Below, in pieces: positions 10,621 to 20,427 of a DNA stretch of 39,470 bases. The notes under the pieces were generated by a model. It saw only the letters and a program-made list of their open reading frames with translations. It made no database searches and had not been told where the DNA came from. The stretch spans positions 1 through 39,470 of the forward strand of contig CAUDNR010004095.1 in the NCBI GenBank assembly GCA_958430865.1, in the 5' to 3' direction. The DNA is from Entrophospora sp. SA101 (lineage: Eukaryota > Glomeromycota > Glomeromycetes > Entrophosporales > Entrophosporaceae). A program made the position numbers and the translations under genes. How positions within the stretch are numbered: position 1 is the stretch's first letter; the number at the start of each line of letters is the position of its first letter.

Positions 10621-10976
10621 AGTATTATTATTTCTTAATGTTGTTGTCATGATGACATTTTATTTATTCATCTTTATTCTTCTCACCCGTATATATTATT
10701 AGTAAATCACTATTGGTGGCTACAAATGACTTATGCTAAATTTTACATATAATAATCCCCAATTTCTAATTTTTTTTTTTTTGTAATATTTATTATTATA
10801 TTACGTGATTAGTTTGTCCGGGGGATAATTATGTGTTATAATTAGTGTAGTTTAAATAAGTAAAAACGTGAGATGTTGTTATTGTATTACTATTATTTTA
10901 CCATTTTGCCTATCAAAATATTTTTATAAATTGAGTTAAAAAAAAAAAGTGTTGTGTGTATATTATGTAAAAGAAA
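10595..10976. other. Spacer upstream of the BTB-TLDc gene
   Basis: 382 bp. The AAT microsatellite (10556-10620) continues into it, and there is a poly-T tract near 10770. It probably contains the promoter of the BTB-TLDc gene. Nothing else seen. Confidence 0.5.
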
Positions 10977-12628
10977 ATGTCGACAAAATTGCTTTCAGTT
11001 TTTTCTCGAGATATTTTTAATCTTTTGGAAAATTTAGAAGAATTTAATGTTACAATACATGTTGGTGAACAACCTAATGTTAGAATATTTCATGCGCATT
11101 CTCTTATCCTAAAAGCTCGTTCCTCTTATTTCAATACTGCTCTATCTAAACAATGGGCAAAACAAAAAGATGAAAAAAATATATTAAATCAACCAAATAT
11201 ATCTCCTGAAATCTTTGAAATCATATTAAGGTATTTACAACTATAAAGTTACACGCACACATATACATTTGATAAATTCTTGAGTGATATTAATATATAA
11301 TATATAATAGTTATATTTATTCAGGTAAAATTTCATTACAGGAAAGAACTATAACAGAAATTTTAGAAATTTTATCTGCAGGCGATGAATTATTATTAAA
11401 TGATTTGTTAGACTATATCCAAGATTATTTAGTTGATACAAAAGCAGATTGGTTACCAAATTACATACTAGAAATTTACAGAAAAACATTAGATCATCAA
11501 TCATGTGAAAAATTGAGAGAATTCATATTGGCAACCATATCAGCAGATCCTGAATTATTATTCAACTCCAAAGATTTTTTGAAAATCGAAGAATCTTTAT
11601 TGCTACCAATACTTAAACGTGATGATCTTGATATGGCTGAAGATGAGGTCTGGGACCAAATTGTGAATTGGGGAATAGCTCAAGATCTCGATCTTCATCC
11701 GGCCATCAAAGAATGGGATTATGACGATTTCAATAAATTGAAAACTATATTAGATAAATGTATTCCATTGATAAGGTTTTTTCAAATGTCCTCGAGTGAT
11801 TTGTATGACAAAGTATGGTCTCCATTCAGATTAATCTTGCCCCCTAATCTAGAGGATGATATTGTCAGGTGTCATTTGAAACAAGGTAGTAAACCAATAT
11901 ATGGCATCAACACTCCAAGAGGAAATTCCACTTTAATTGGTCATAAAGAAATGTTACGTATTGCGTGTTGGATTGACAAAAATGATACACCGATCAGCAA
12001 TAACAGTCATATTAATATCAATGGTAATAGCAATAGCAATAGTAATAGTAGTGCAATAAATATTTCTTCCTCTTTATTATCATCTTCGACTCCAATATCA
12101 TCAACGTCAACGAATAATAACAACATTAACACGAATAACAGTTCGTCATCTGCCAGTAATATTCCCGCCACAACGAACGAGATGCCTTATAAATTTAAAT
12201 TGTTGGTTAGAGGTACGAGGGATGGATTTGATTCCAAAACTTTTCATCAGAAATGTGATAATCAAGGTCCAACCTTTGTCATAATGAAGATCTCTTCAAC
12301 CAATGAAGTAATAGGTGGTTATAATCCAATCAAATGGCAAACTGGTAGTGGTCATTTAGAAACAAGAGACAGTTTCTTGTTTACGTTTGGTAATAGAGAT
12401 AGGATTGAAGACGCAAAAGTTTCAAGAGTATCAAGGTTTAATTATGCAATAACGCTTAAAGATGATTCCTATGGTCCCTGTTTTGGCGATAAAGATTTAT
12501 GGATGTATGGTAATTTTGACAAACCGGAAAGTTGTTCATCAAAGGAAGACGATTATGAAACTTGGATAACTAAAAGTCGTAAATTTGGTGTTTCAGAATA
12601 TGAAGTTTTTAAAATTATTAAAAAATAA
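10977..12628 (+). CDS. BTB-BACK-TLDc domain protein, copy 1
   Basis: Exons 10977-11230 and 11311-12628 join in phase 2 (donor AAG|GTATTT, acceptor ATAATAG), giving 523 aa. BTB/POZ is at about 12-120 (FNVTIHVGEQPNVRIFHAHS, ILKARSSYF, then YIYSGKISL after the splice), BACK-like helices at about 130-260, and a TLDc domain at about 286-520 (LIGHKEMLRIACWIDK, YKFKLLVRGTRDGF, VIGGYNPIKW, SFLFTFGN, CFGDKDLWMYG). A Ser/Asn-rich insertion of about 60 residues (315-375) lies inside TLDc, between the helix and the first strand region. BTB domains commonly recruit Cullin-3 ubiquitin ligase, and TLDc domains occur in oxidative-stress proteins. The true substrate is unknown. This combination is a hugely expanded family in Rhizophagus. 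The 3' end is convergent with the F-box gene, 118 bp away. Confidence 0.9.
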
Positions 12629-12746
12629 TTATTTATTGATGCTATCTATTTATATTATTATATTATACATTATTACTATTTATAAAGTGTTTATTAATTT
12701 ATGTAATTGTTAATATTGTGTAGTTATTAATATATATTATTGTAAA

Positions 12747-14422
12747 TTATTCTGTATCACGAACAAATTCTTGAAAATTTAATTGTCTATTATTATATCT
12801 CAAATATTCTTCAATTAAACCTCTCTCACTTGCCCCAGGATTTGATCTTGACCAGCTACTAATGTAAAATGTATCTAAATCACCTTTACAATTCCTTAAT
12901 ACTGATTCAAGAATAACAGCATCTCTTTTCCCCCATTCCATATCTAAGCTAATATTTCGCAATCTTGGTGGCAAAATATTGAATAGCTGTGGCATAAAAT
13001 CACTAAACTCTCGAGTATACTTGTATGATCCGAACAATTTCAAGCTGATTAGATTTTCAGAATTATTATTTAAAAAATTAATTAACAATCTTTTCGTGTC
13101 GGAATCGTGTTTATAAGGAAGTGAAATGCGATTTAGAGTATTTTTGTATTTTGAACATAACGTTTTATACAATCGTTCGTCGATGAATATGTCTCTTCTT
13201 ATCTGATCGTCGACATAGTAAATATCTTTTAATGTTTTGGAATTTGAATTTAATAAATCCATAAATATTTCAAATAGGCCTCGGAAAGAATTTTTTATAT
13301 GCAGTTTTGTTAATTTGGAAAGGTTTCTTAGAGGTTGTATAATTCCCTCGTCCGAAAATTCACAATGATCCAAGATCAATATTTCCAAATTACTACATTT
13401 TGACAAATGATTGAATTCCGAGGTGATTGTGGTGAATTTTGCATAAATTAATTCAAAACTTTTTAAAGTTTTGAATGAACATTTTAATGCAGAAATTTGG
13501 TCCGTTAGTGATGTACCATACGAAAAGATTTTTAAATATTCCAGATTTTTTTGTTTTTTAATTAATTCACTAATCGACCCATTACGATTAGATGTATTAA
13601 ATGTGTTATCGATCAATTCTAGTCTTCGTAGATTAGTCGAATGTTTTGCCAGATCCATTAACAAGTCACCCTTTTTTGGAACGTAACTGATCGATAATTC
13701 TTTTAATTGTGATAGGAAAATTGCCGAATTTTTGCAGTGTAGAAACTTTAATTTTTCTCTAGATTTTCTTCTCGGATAATTCCAATCCAATTTAATAGAT
13801 TTAAATTTTTTACTTTTAACCAAGATCATCCTACATATTGTACGAATTATCAATTTTGTGTGTCTATGACAGACAATTATTGACCTACAATAATGAATGG
13901 TATTATTATTATTATGATCGTCGACATTATCATCAAAATAACAAATAATTGTATAAATAATTACAATTTACTTGTCTGAGTTTTCTCAATCCAATTCTCG
14001 ACCGATAAATGTAAATTTTTCATATTCAAATCTTCCAAATGTTTCGGATAATCCAGAAAAGCAAAAGTCATCGGCCTATTATTATTGTCCGGTAATTTAA
14101 CGTAATATCTTGATAAATTTGAAGTTTCATGCTTTGATAAACACTTCAAATAGGAGGCAATAATCGTCGAGCTGACCATATTATTGCTAAAAGGCGCCTT
14201 CCACAATATCGGAACAACCAGCTCGCAACAGTGTTTATTAAGTAAAAGGCATGAATGTAATGTTTTAATGTCGTTTGATAAGTGCTTGAATACTAAAGCT
14301 AAGCAGTCGTATACTAAGGGGACTTTTGGTTTCTCATCATCAGGAGGCAATGGATTGTCATCGTTTCTTTTAATTTTAATTTTTTCCTTTTTGAAAAAAA
14401 AAAAATAGATTCTTTTATACAT
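12747..14422 (-). CDS. F-box/LRR-like protein, copy 1, possible frameshift
   Basis: The first coding part, at 14422-13972, has an F-box-like start (VPLVYDCLALVFKHLSNDIK, TLHSCLLLNKHCCELVVPIL). The second, at 13884-12747, has irregular leucine-rich repeats (LKELSISYVP, LRRLELIDN, LEILILDHCEFSDEGI, LISLKLFGS). Such proteins are usually SCF ubiquitin-ligase adaptors: the F-box binds Skp1 and the repeats bind substrate. An 87-bp intron is suggested by CAA|GTAAAT (13971) and TTGTAG (13885), but the phases do not match (phase 1 into phase 2), and the other nearby acceptors need phase 2 as well. Either a 1-nt error or mutation exists, or a small exon is missed. The start is uncertain: a pyrimidine-rich tract ending CAAAAAG near 14384 could be an acceptor from an upstream exon. 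Without the frame problem the length would be about 530 aa, usual for the family. Confidence 0.75.
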
Positions 14423-15886
14423 CAGAAATGATAACAATTTATTATTTGAAAATTAAAATTTATTATTTGAAAAATTAAAATTTAGTGTATTTTAATGAAT
14501 GCATCATAAAACTTTTTAATAATATTTCTGGGGGTATGATAATATTTATAATAATAAAAATATTGCTTCCTTGTTGAATGAATTTAGAATATAATGAAGG
14601 AGATTTGTTAGTTTGAGGTTTTTCATTTTACGGAATACGGATTCCGAAAACTTTTTTTTGATTATTAAATATTATGTAAATTATTATGCAATACTTATTA
14701 ATTTTTAATTCGAAATTAATATTAAAATTATTGCGGAAGAACGATACCGAAACAATTAAATATTTGTCATTTTCTTGATTGTTTTCTCGTCACATTCGTC
14801 ATAATATTATCAATTTACTTTGATAATGAACAATAATGATAATGCACAATGATAAAGCTCAATTTTCAATTTTGTTTTGTCATTATTCTCAATCCTTTTT
14901 AGATTACCAAACTAAGCCAAATATGGGAATGCATTGTTTTAAATATAGATAGATTTTTACCTATATAATAATAAATAAATTTGCTAGGAACTAATTCAAT
15001 CTTGTTGGAATTGATATATATATTACTAATGTTGGGAAATCTTTGGTGGTGCGATTGTAAAATATAGGTGTTGGATAATTAATCTAACCCTAAACTTGAG
15101 TAGTAACGGTAGAGTTGTCCAGCTATGGCTATAATATTTATACACAATAATAATATCGCAAGGAACTGTTAACAGCTGGATGATGGCATTGTTTATTATT
15201 TTTGTTAACATTTAATTAATCCTTTATAAAATCAATTTTCTTTTAACATCTAATTGTTGTTATTATTATGAATTTTATTTTAGCCCAACCTGTTTGTAGA
15301 TTCCGTTATACCAGTTAATTAACGGAGAAAAAATATGCGTCAACTTGTAAATTAAAGTTTCATCACCAAAATTGTAGATTTTCAATTTGCGGTAGTCTTT
15401 ATCGTGATTGGTGGTAGACTAAGAAATTCCGGAAAAGTTTGCAGGCATCATGGGATAGCAGAAAAATCAAGAGATTCGGGAAAATATTATAATGAATGAA
15501 GTAAAAAAGATATATACTATAATTTGTTCACTCATAGGGAAAGTTTATGAAAACAACCAAATGCTTATTGTCTAATCTTAGCTAGTAACATTATTAATAA
15601 GGACGGTAATGGTATGAAGATCAATATCTGAATATCTAGAGGATTTTTGGTCCTTCCAAGATCAATTTTAGCAACTTGTTTTATTAGGATCAACATTTCA
15701 TTACTTCTTTCTGGTGTGACTTTTCTGCCTCATATGAGACTGTCTCCAGCAAAAATCACCTCCGAGGTCTTTTGGCCAAACTTGTGGTTTTTATTCTATA
15801 ACATATAGATTGCAATTGGTAAGGATATTATTATTTGCATAATAATAATAATAGTACGGAAAGAATGTACGGAATCTTCCTGTTAA
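14423..15886. other. Intergenic DNA, nothing firmly recognised
   Basis: 1.46 kb of AT-rich DNA with a small palindrome near 14633-14650 (CGGAATACGGATTCCG). The stretch around 15040-15210 has higher complexity than its surroundings and may be a dispersed repeat, but there is no second copy outside the large duplication in this window. Confidence 0.4.
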
Positions 15887-16169
15887 ATGCGCCAAAAAGT
15901 ACGGGATAGGTACGGAATGCATGCTAATACTAATACTAATACGAAACACACACGGAGCACACATGGGATTTACCATTACGGAAAGCATACGAATCCGTTT
16001 TTCTGTACGTTTTCCGCACGAATTTCATATTAGCACATCACGTATTCATACGGGATACATACGAGAAAAACGAATTCTATATTGGTATTAGTATTAGAAT
16101 GTTTTCCGTAAATCCCGTGTGTGTTTCGTATTAGTATTTAGCATCCTATCTCGTACGAATCCCGTGCAT
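15887..16169. mobile_element. Palindromic MITE-like element flanked by TTAA
   Basis: The left part (TGCTAATACTAATACTAATA, then ACGAAACACACACGG) is matched in reverse complement by the right part at about 16088-16150 (CCGTGTGTGTTTCGTATTAG). The outermost bases, ATGC...GCAT, also pair. TTAA lies on each side (15883-15886 and 16170-16173) and would fit a 4-bp target duplication. Internally, GTACGG/CCGTAC units repeat. There is no coding capacity. It is most simply a non-autonomous DNA transposon of about 283 bp. TTAA is common in AT-rich DNA, so the target site is tentative. Confidence 0.6.
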
Positions 16170-16765
16170 TTAATAAATATCAAAAAACGATTGATTTTTT
16201 TAGAAAAAGGTTGTGATTGTGGTTGCTCTTCAAGAATTCCCCAAGGAAGAATTTGCAAGAATTATATGAATTCGTTCATTATTATAAGTTTACAAATGAG
16301 GAAGCAAAATGAGCCGTCGAGATTTTCTTTATGCTTCCAAATTCAGCAGTCAAAATTTATTCTTTACCACAACTTTCGTTATTATTGGCGCGCACTAAAT
16401 ATACTTGGTCTTTGATGGAATTAAAAAATTGAATAAAGGTGCGTGCTGTAACCATTTGTATTTAATGATTTGCAATTATTATAAGTGTTTAATTAAATTT
16501 CATGATTCCAGGGCATATCAAATTCTAATAGCTTTGGATTGATCAAAGAAATTATATCGAAAGATGTCGTAAAAAAGAAATCCCTCATTACTTATAAGTA
16601 AATAATGTTTCAAAACCTTGAATTGTTTAATTTTATTATTATTTAAAAATTACAAAAAATCAAAAATACAAACAATCAATCTTGTTATAATTACAATTAC
16701 AAATCATTAATTAACTCTATGAATTATTTTTCACCAAGAGAAACCTCCCGTTATTAATACTATTA
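16170..16765. other. End of repeat copy 1, no gene supported
   Basis: About 600 bp up to the N gap. An open frame at 16119-16415 overlaps the MITE-like element and has no recognisable motif. In the second copy, this DNA lies just downstream of the surface-protein gene. Confidence 0.4.
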
Positions 16766-16775
16766 NNNNNNNNNN
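16766..16775. other. Assembly gap of ten N
   Basis: Ten N separate repeat copy 1 from the single-copy block. Ten is a typical placeholder for a gap of unknown size, so the true distance and order on either side are not established. Confidence 0.98.
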
Positions 16776-17910
16776 TAATATAGAAAATATTACTCCGGAT
16801 TTTCGGGGTTATTGATCAGCGAATTAAGGTCCAATTCGCATTCCGGTGACACATTCATGAATATTCATTAAAGGGAGTTACACTTATCAAAAACAAGTGA
16901 TTGACACATAATATAAGGAATTTTTGGATGATTTGATAAGTGTAACCCCTTAATGAATATTGATGATTGTGATCATTATCATCAACAACAAACATTCAAA
17001 TTCTTCAACATATTCAATATCAGAAAGACCTGATAGTGGTCTTTCCTAATCAAGGAGAATTAACAAAATAACTTGTCATTCATTATATGATGTTCTACTT
17101 GTTAACAGAGCATCTTTATTAGAACTGATAATATTTTGATTTTATAGATATTAGCTGGTCTATTTTATTGATTTCTTTTGATTCCAATATTTATTTTTGC
17201 AAAATGCACATTAATATATTTTTTTAAAAATTATAGATTAATAAAATTTTGTACCTATCTATAATGAGTAATTGATAATATAGTTGATATTATACTAATA
17301 AAAGTAATAAAAGCAATAAAAGATAAATTAAAAAATGGATTGATTTAATATTAACATAAATATAAATTATCATTGCTTACTTTGTTAAAATCTAAACAAT
17401 AGATTTACTAGTTACTACTTGACCGTTTTTTTTGAATTTAAAAGATAGAAGGAAAGAAAAATAATTGGTAGAATTAAAATTATCTAACAAGCTACATATT
17501 AAAAAGATTATATTAATACATGTAAAACTTGTATAAATTCAAATTTCAAATCTACCAAAGACCAACGAAACATAAATACCAATTTACAATTAATCCAGTA
17601 AAATTATTCACACAAGAGAAATGATGACTATTTTTTTTTGAAAATTTTCTATAAAATAGAAAGATGCATACATTCCTGAAAACACAAATAATATTAAGTA
17701 ATCCATATATATATGGATTGGTCAGTAATTGTTTTTATTTTTTGAAATAAAAAAAAAGGATTAAGAGAATTGAAATCAGCAAATTAAAACAAGTAAAATA
17801 AGATGATGATGTTTATAAGCCAATTATTGATTAAAAAAAAATTATTTTTTAAGATAAAAAAAGTTAAAAACCAATGATTAATATATATGTTTTGCACATA
17901 TTAATCTTTT
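16776..17910. other. Intergenic DNA downstream of RNPS1
   Basis: Apart from the MITE at 16860-16961, I see only AT-rich sequence, including a small ATATAT palindrome near 17702-17717. The RNPS1 3' UTR probably lies at the right end. Confidence 0.5.
16860..16961. mobile_element. Short MITE with 30-bp terminal inverted repeats
   Basis: The left arm is 16860-16891 and the right arm 16932-16961. They are reverse complements apart from a few positions in the AAGGG segment; both contain GTTACACTTATCAAA or its complement. The total length is 102 bp with a 40-bp unrelated centre. There is no coding capacity. Confidence 0.8.
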
Positions 17911-19078
17911 TTAATGACGATTATGATTTGCACTTTGAGGAGAGTGGGTATGAGAATGACTTTTTGGTGAATAGCTTCTACTATGACTTCTAGAGGAATC
18001 GGATTGACTTGAATGTGAACTGTAAGAACTGTAAGAATAAGACCTTCTACGACGAACTGGTGGTGATCTTGATCTAGATCTAGATCTAGAATATCTTCTT
18101 GGTGGAGATCTTCCGCGTCCACGATAACTACTAGCCGTAAATCGTCGAAATGGTGGTGGTGAATTGTACCTCGTAATCGCTTTATACCATAGAACGAATG
18201 AAGAAGAAGATAACAATAGCAATTAATATATATATATTATATTTTATATATATTTTAAAAATTAATACATACGTCTACGTCTAATTGGAGGTGGTGATGG
18301 TTGACGACGTGGAACCAATGTACAAGATAACATATTTCCATCAAGTTGGCCCTACGCAATTAAACGATATATTGTGTTAGTTAATTACATTATTGATTAT
18401 TTTATTAACAATTAAGAATTAATGATTTACCCCATCCATATAACTTATAGCTCTTTCCGCGTCATTTCTAGTTTCAAAATTGATATAGGCTGTACCTCTA
18501 TTTGTTTGCCCTTTTAAAAAGTTTTAAAAATTACAATTAATTAATTGGTTGATTTGATTAAACTGCATTTAACTAATATCATCACATACATTTTTCGTCA
18601 ATCAATACTTCTATTCGATTAATCCTACCAAATGCACCAAATATTTCTTGTAAATGAGCTTCTTTGACATTTTTTGTTAATTTATTAACCATAATTTTTG
18701 TAGGAAGTACAGGCGACAAAGAGGAACGTCGTTGTCTACGTGAAGAGGTATAACTATGATGATGTGAAGAGGAGGTTGGCGGTGGCGGTGATCTAGAAGA
18801 ATTACGACCTCTTGTCGTTGTTGGTGCTGATGGTGTAGTTGGTGCTGCTGGTGCTGGTGATCTGTTTTCTCTACTACTAGTATAAGAGCCACTACGTGAA
18901 GAGTATGAAGAGTAAGAGCGTCGACTTCTTGAATGTGATACAGAGCGTGGAGGTCGACTCCTTGATCGACTTCTACTTCTTGATGTTTTTGTCCTATATA
19001 TATTGATTGATAGATTGTCAGGTTTGCTCTTTTTTTTAAAAAATAAAATAATAATAATAATAAGCATAAAACATACAT
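17911..19078 (-). CDS. RNPS1: RNPS1-like SR protein with one RRM
   Basis: Five exons on the minus strand: 19078-19077, 18993-18590, 18510-18431, 18351-18273 and 18179-17911. All introns are GT-AG and all phases agree, giving 277 aa. The start codon is split: AT, then a GTATGT intron, then G. The N-terminus is rich in Arg-Ser dipeptides (about 3-50) and Ser/Pro (50-95). The RRM (about 100-180) has KIMVNKLTKNVKEAHLQEIF and GTAYINFETRNDAERAI...MDGGQLDG, close to the RNPS1 pattern. The C-terminus is Arg/Ser/Pro-rich (RYSRSRSRSRSPPVRRRRSY). RNPS1 is a nuclear splicing activator and a peripheral exon-junction-complex protein (ASAP/PSAP). Human RNPS1 is 305 aa, so the size fits. It is head to head with MIA40. 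The exact acceptor at 18180 was chosen by phase. Confidence 0.88.
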
Positions 19079-19187
19079 TTTACACTGTTATTGATGTATT
19101 TTAAGTCAAAAAGGATCAAATAATAAGATGTTACCATCTTAAGAAAATCATCACATGTATCGATTTTTTTTTTTGATTAAAAAAAAA
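19079..19187. promoter_or_regulatory. Shared divergent promoter region, RNPS1/MIA40
   Basis: Only 109 bp separate the first coding base of RNPS1 (19078, minus) from the preferred ATG of MIA40 (19188, plus). Both promoters and 5' UTRs must overlap here or within the neighbouring transcripts. It is AT-rich with T and A runs directly before the MIA40 ATG. No specific factor site can be named. Confidence 0.6.
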
Positions 19188-19772
19188 ATGGAAAGAAAAT
19201 CATCAAAATCATCAACACAAGAACAAAACAATATTATGTTTGATGATAACAATAATACAAAATCATCATCTACACCATTATCCACCATGCCATCATTATC
19301 GTTGACAACAACAACAAAAGAATTCAAAGTAGAGGAAGGTGGCGAGGAAAATAAAGTAGAAGATGCATATAATGAGGAAACAGAAGAAATTAATTGGGAT
19401 TGTCCATGTCTAGGAGGAATGGCAAATGGTCCTTGTGGTGAACAATTCAAAGTGGCATTTTCTTGTTTTGTTTATTCAAAAGAAGAACCAAAAGGTATTG
19501 ATTGTCTTGATGCATTCAAAGAGATGAACAATTGTTTCAAACAACATCCTGATATATATCGTGATGGTAATTAATATAATTGATATTTTTTCATGATGTT
19601 TCTCTTTTTTTGCGAGTTAGTTAATTAATTACTCGAAATTTTTTTTTTAGAAATTAAAGATGATGATGATAATGATGATGATGATAATAATGATGATGAT
19701 GATGATGATGATGATTATCAAAAAGATAAAGATAAAGATAAAGATGTCAATGATAAAGAAGATAATGAATGA
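19188..19772 (+). CDS. MIA40: MIA40/CHCHD4 intermembrane-space oxidoreductase
   Basis: Exons 19188-19566 and 19651-19772 (donor GATG|GTAATT, acceptor TTTTAG) give 166 aa. The core is at residues 72-116: redox CPC (C72, C74), then the twin CX9C pair C83/C93 and C106/C116, with the Mia40 segments [12 protein letters not shown] and [14 protein letters not shown]. Mia40 is the import receptor and disulfide donor of the mitochondrial intermembrane space, reoxidised by Erv1. The N-terminal part (1-70) is Ser/Thr/Glu-rich with no transmembrane anchor, like animal CHCHD4 rather than yeast Mia40. After the intron the tail is an Asp-rich run encoded by a GAT microsatellite, then KDKDKDK. An in-frame ATG at 19155 would add 11 residues; I prefer 19188, but this is not certain. 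The start is 109 bp from divergent RNPS1. Confidence 0.93.
19658..19745 (+). repeat. GAT microsatellite coding for poly-Asp
   Basis: Runs of GAT with interspersed AAT, then GATAAA units, in frame in MIA40 exon 2. It encodes an acidic C-terminal tail whose length is likely to vary between strains. Confidence 0.8.
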
Positions 19773-20427
19773 TAAAGTTAATGAATCATGAAAATTTGGA
19801 GTTAAAAATTTTATAGATGAAATTATAATCTCTAGCTTCCCAAAAAACTCAGTTTAGAGAAGTTTGGTTTAGTTGGCTTTACTAATTACTAATTTTAACG
19901 TAAGAAAGAAATTGTTCCTGTTCCATGTTTGTTTTTATTATTAAAAAAGAAATTCTTTGATTATATTTCTTATATTTATTATTAAAATTTAAAAATTTTA
20001 TGCAATCTTCCCTCAGTTAGCCGTGACTCATCATCACAACCAATTTTTCCTTCTAATGTAAGGTTTAAAGAAATTATGGGATAAGTACTCCTTAAAACCA
20101 CCAGTAATTCACTGTACCCAAATCAATGGATGCATCTTTGCTCTTGAGTCATGGATTACAGCTGATTCAACTAAATTAACATTATTTAAATCATACCAGA
20201 TGGCAATATGGAAAGAGTTTTAAAGATGTAACTTTTTCATCCTTCTTTTAAAAAACTCCTCTCCGCTCAGGAAAGCTCTTAAAGTCAGATTTTACCTAAT
20301 TCAAAGAAAAATAAACCATATTAAAATGGATATAGACTGCTCGCTAAACATTTAATATATGTCCAGTTGCAGTTAATATTGATATAAAAAATAAAAAAGT
20401 CAGTATTTATGTGTTAATTATATAAAT
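19773..20427. other. Spacer; possible N-terminal part of the Fanzor relic
   Basis: The MIA40 3' UTR lies at the left. A frame at about 20066-20224 (containing PPVIHCTQINGCIFALESWI) looks protein-like and may belong to the N-terminal region of the Fanzor relic, but I cannot align it to a known domain. Confidence 0.35.

Larger units (their letters stand above)
3167..16765 (+). repeat. Large direct repeat, copy 1
   Basis: Positions 3217-16765 match 24509-38057 at a constant offset of 21,292. A further 39 bp (3167-3205) match 24470-24508 with offset 21,303, separated by an 11-bp indel. All open frames inside translate identically in both copies, and the AAT microsatellite near 10560 and the poly-A/T runs near 8460 have equal length. 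The copy ends exactly at the N gap. It may be a true segmental duplication or an assembly duplicate. Confidence 0.95.

Noticed and set aside
10417..10650. Poly-Tyr and poly-Leu frame on the minus strand
   Set aside because: Translation of the AAT microsatellite; not a gene.
15041..15210. Possible SINE-like dispersed repeat
   Set aside because: Complexity differs from its surroundings, but no tRNA-like A/B boxes, poly-A end or other copy in the window (beyond the large repeat) supports it.
16119..16415. 98-codon frame with CDCGCSS motif
   Set aside because: It overlaps the palindromic MITE-like element, starts inside it, and shows no family resemblance.
17901..18122. Asp/His/Gln-rich frame on the minus strand
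   Set aside because: Shadow of the Arg/Ser repeat region of RNPS1 in another frame.
18677..19078. Long Val/His/Gln-rich frame on the minus strand starting with ATG at 19078
   Set aside because: It shares its first two bases with the RNPS1 start but reads the RS-coding region in the wrong frame; it lacks any RRM.
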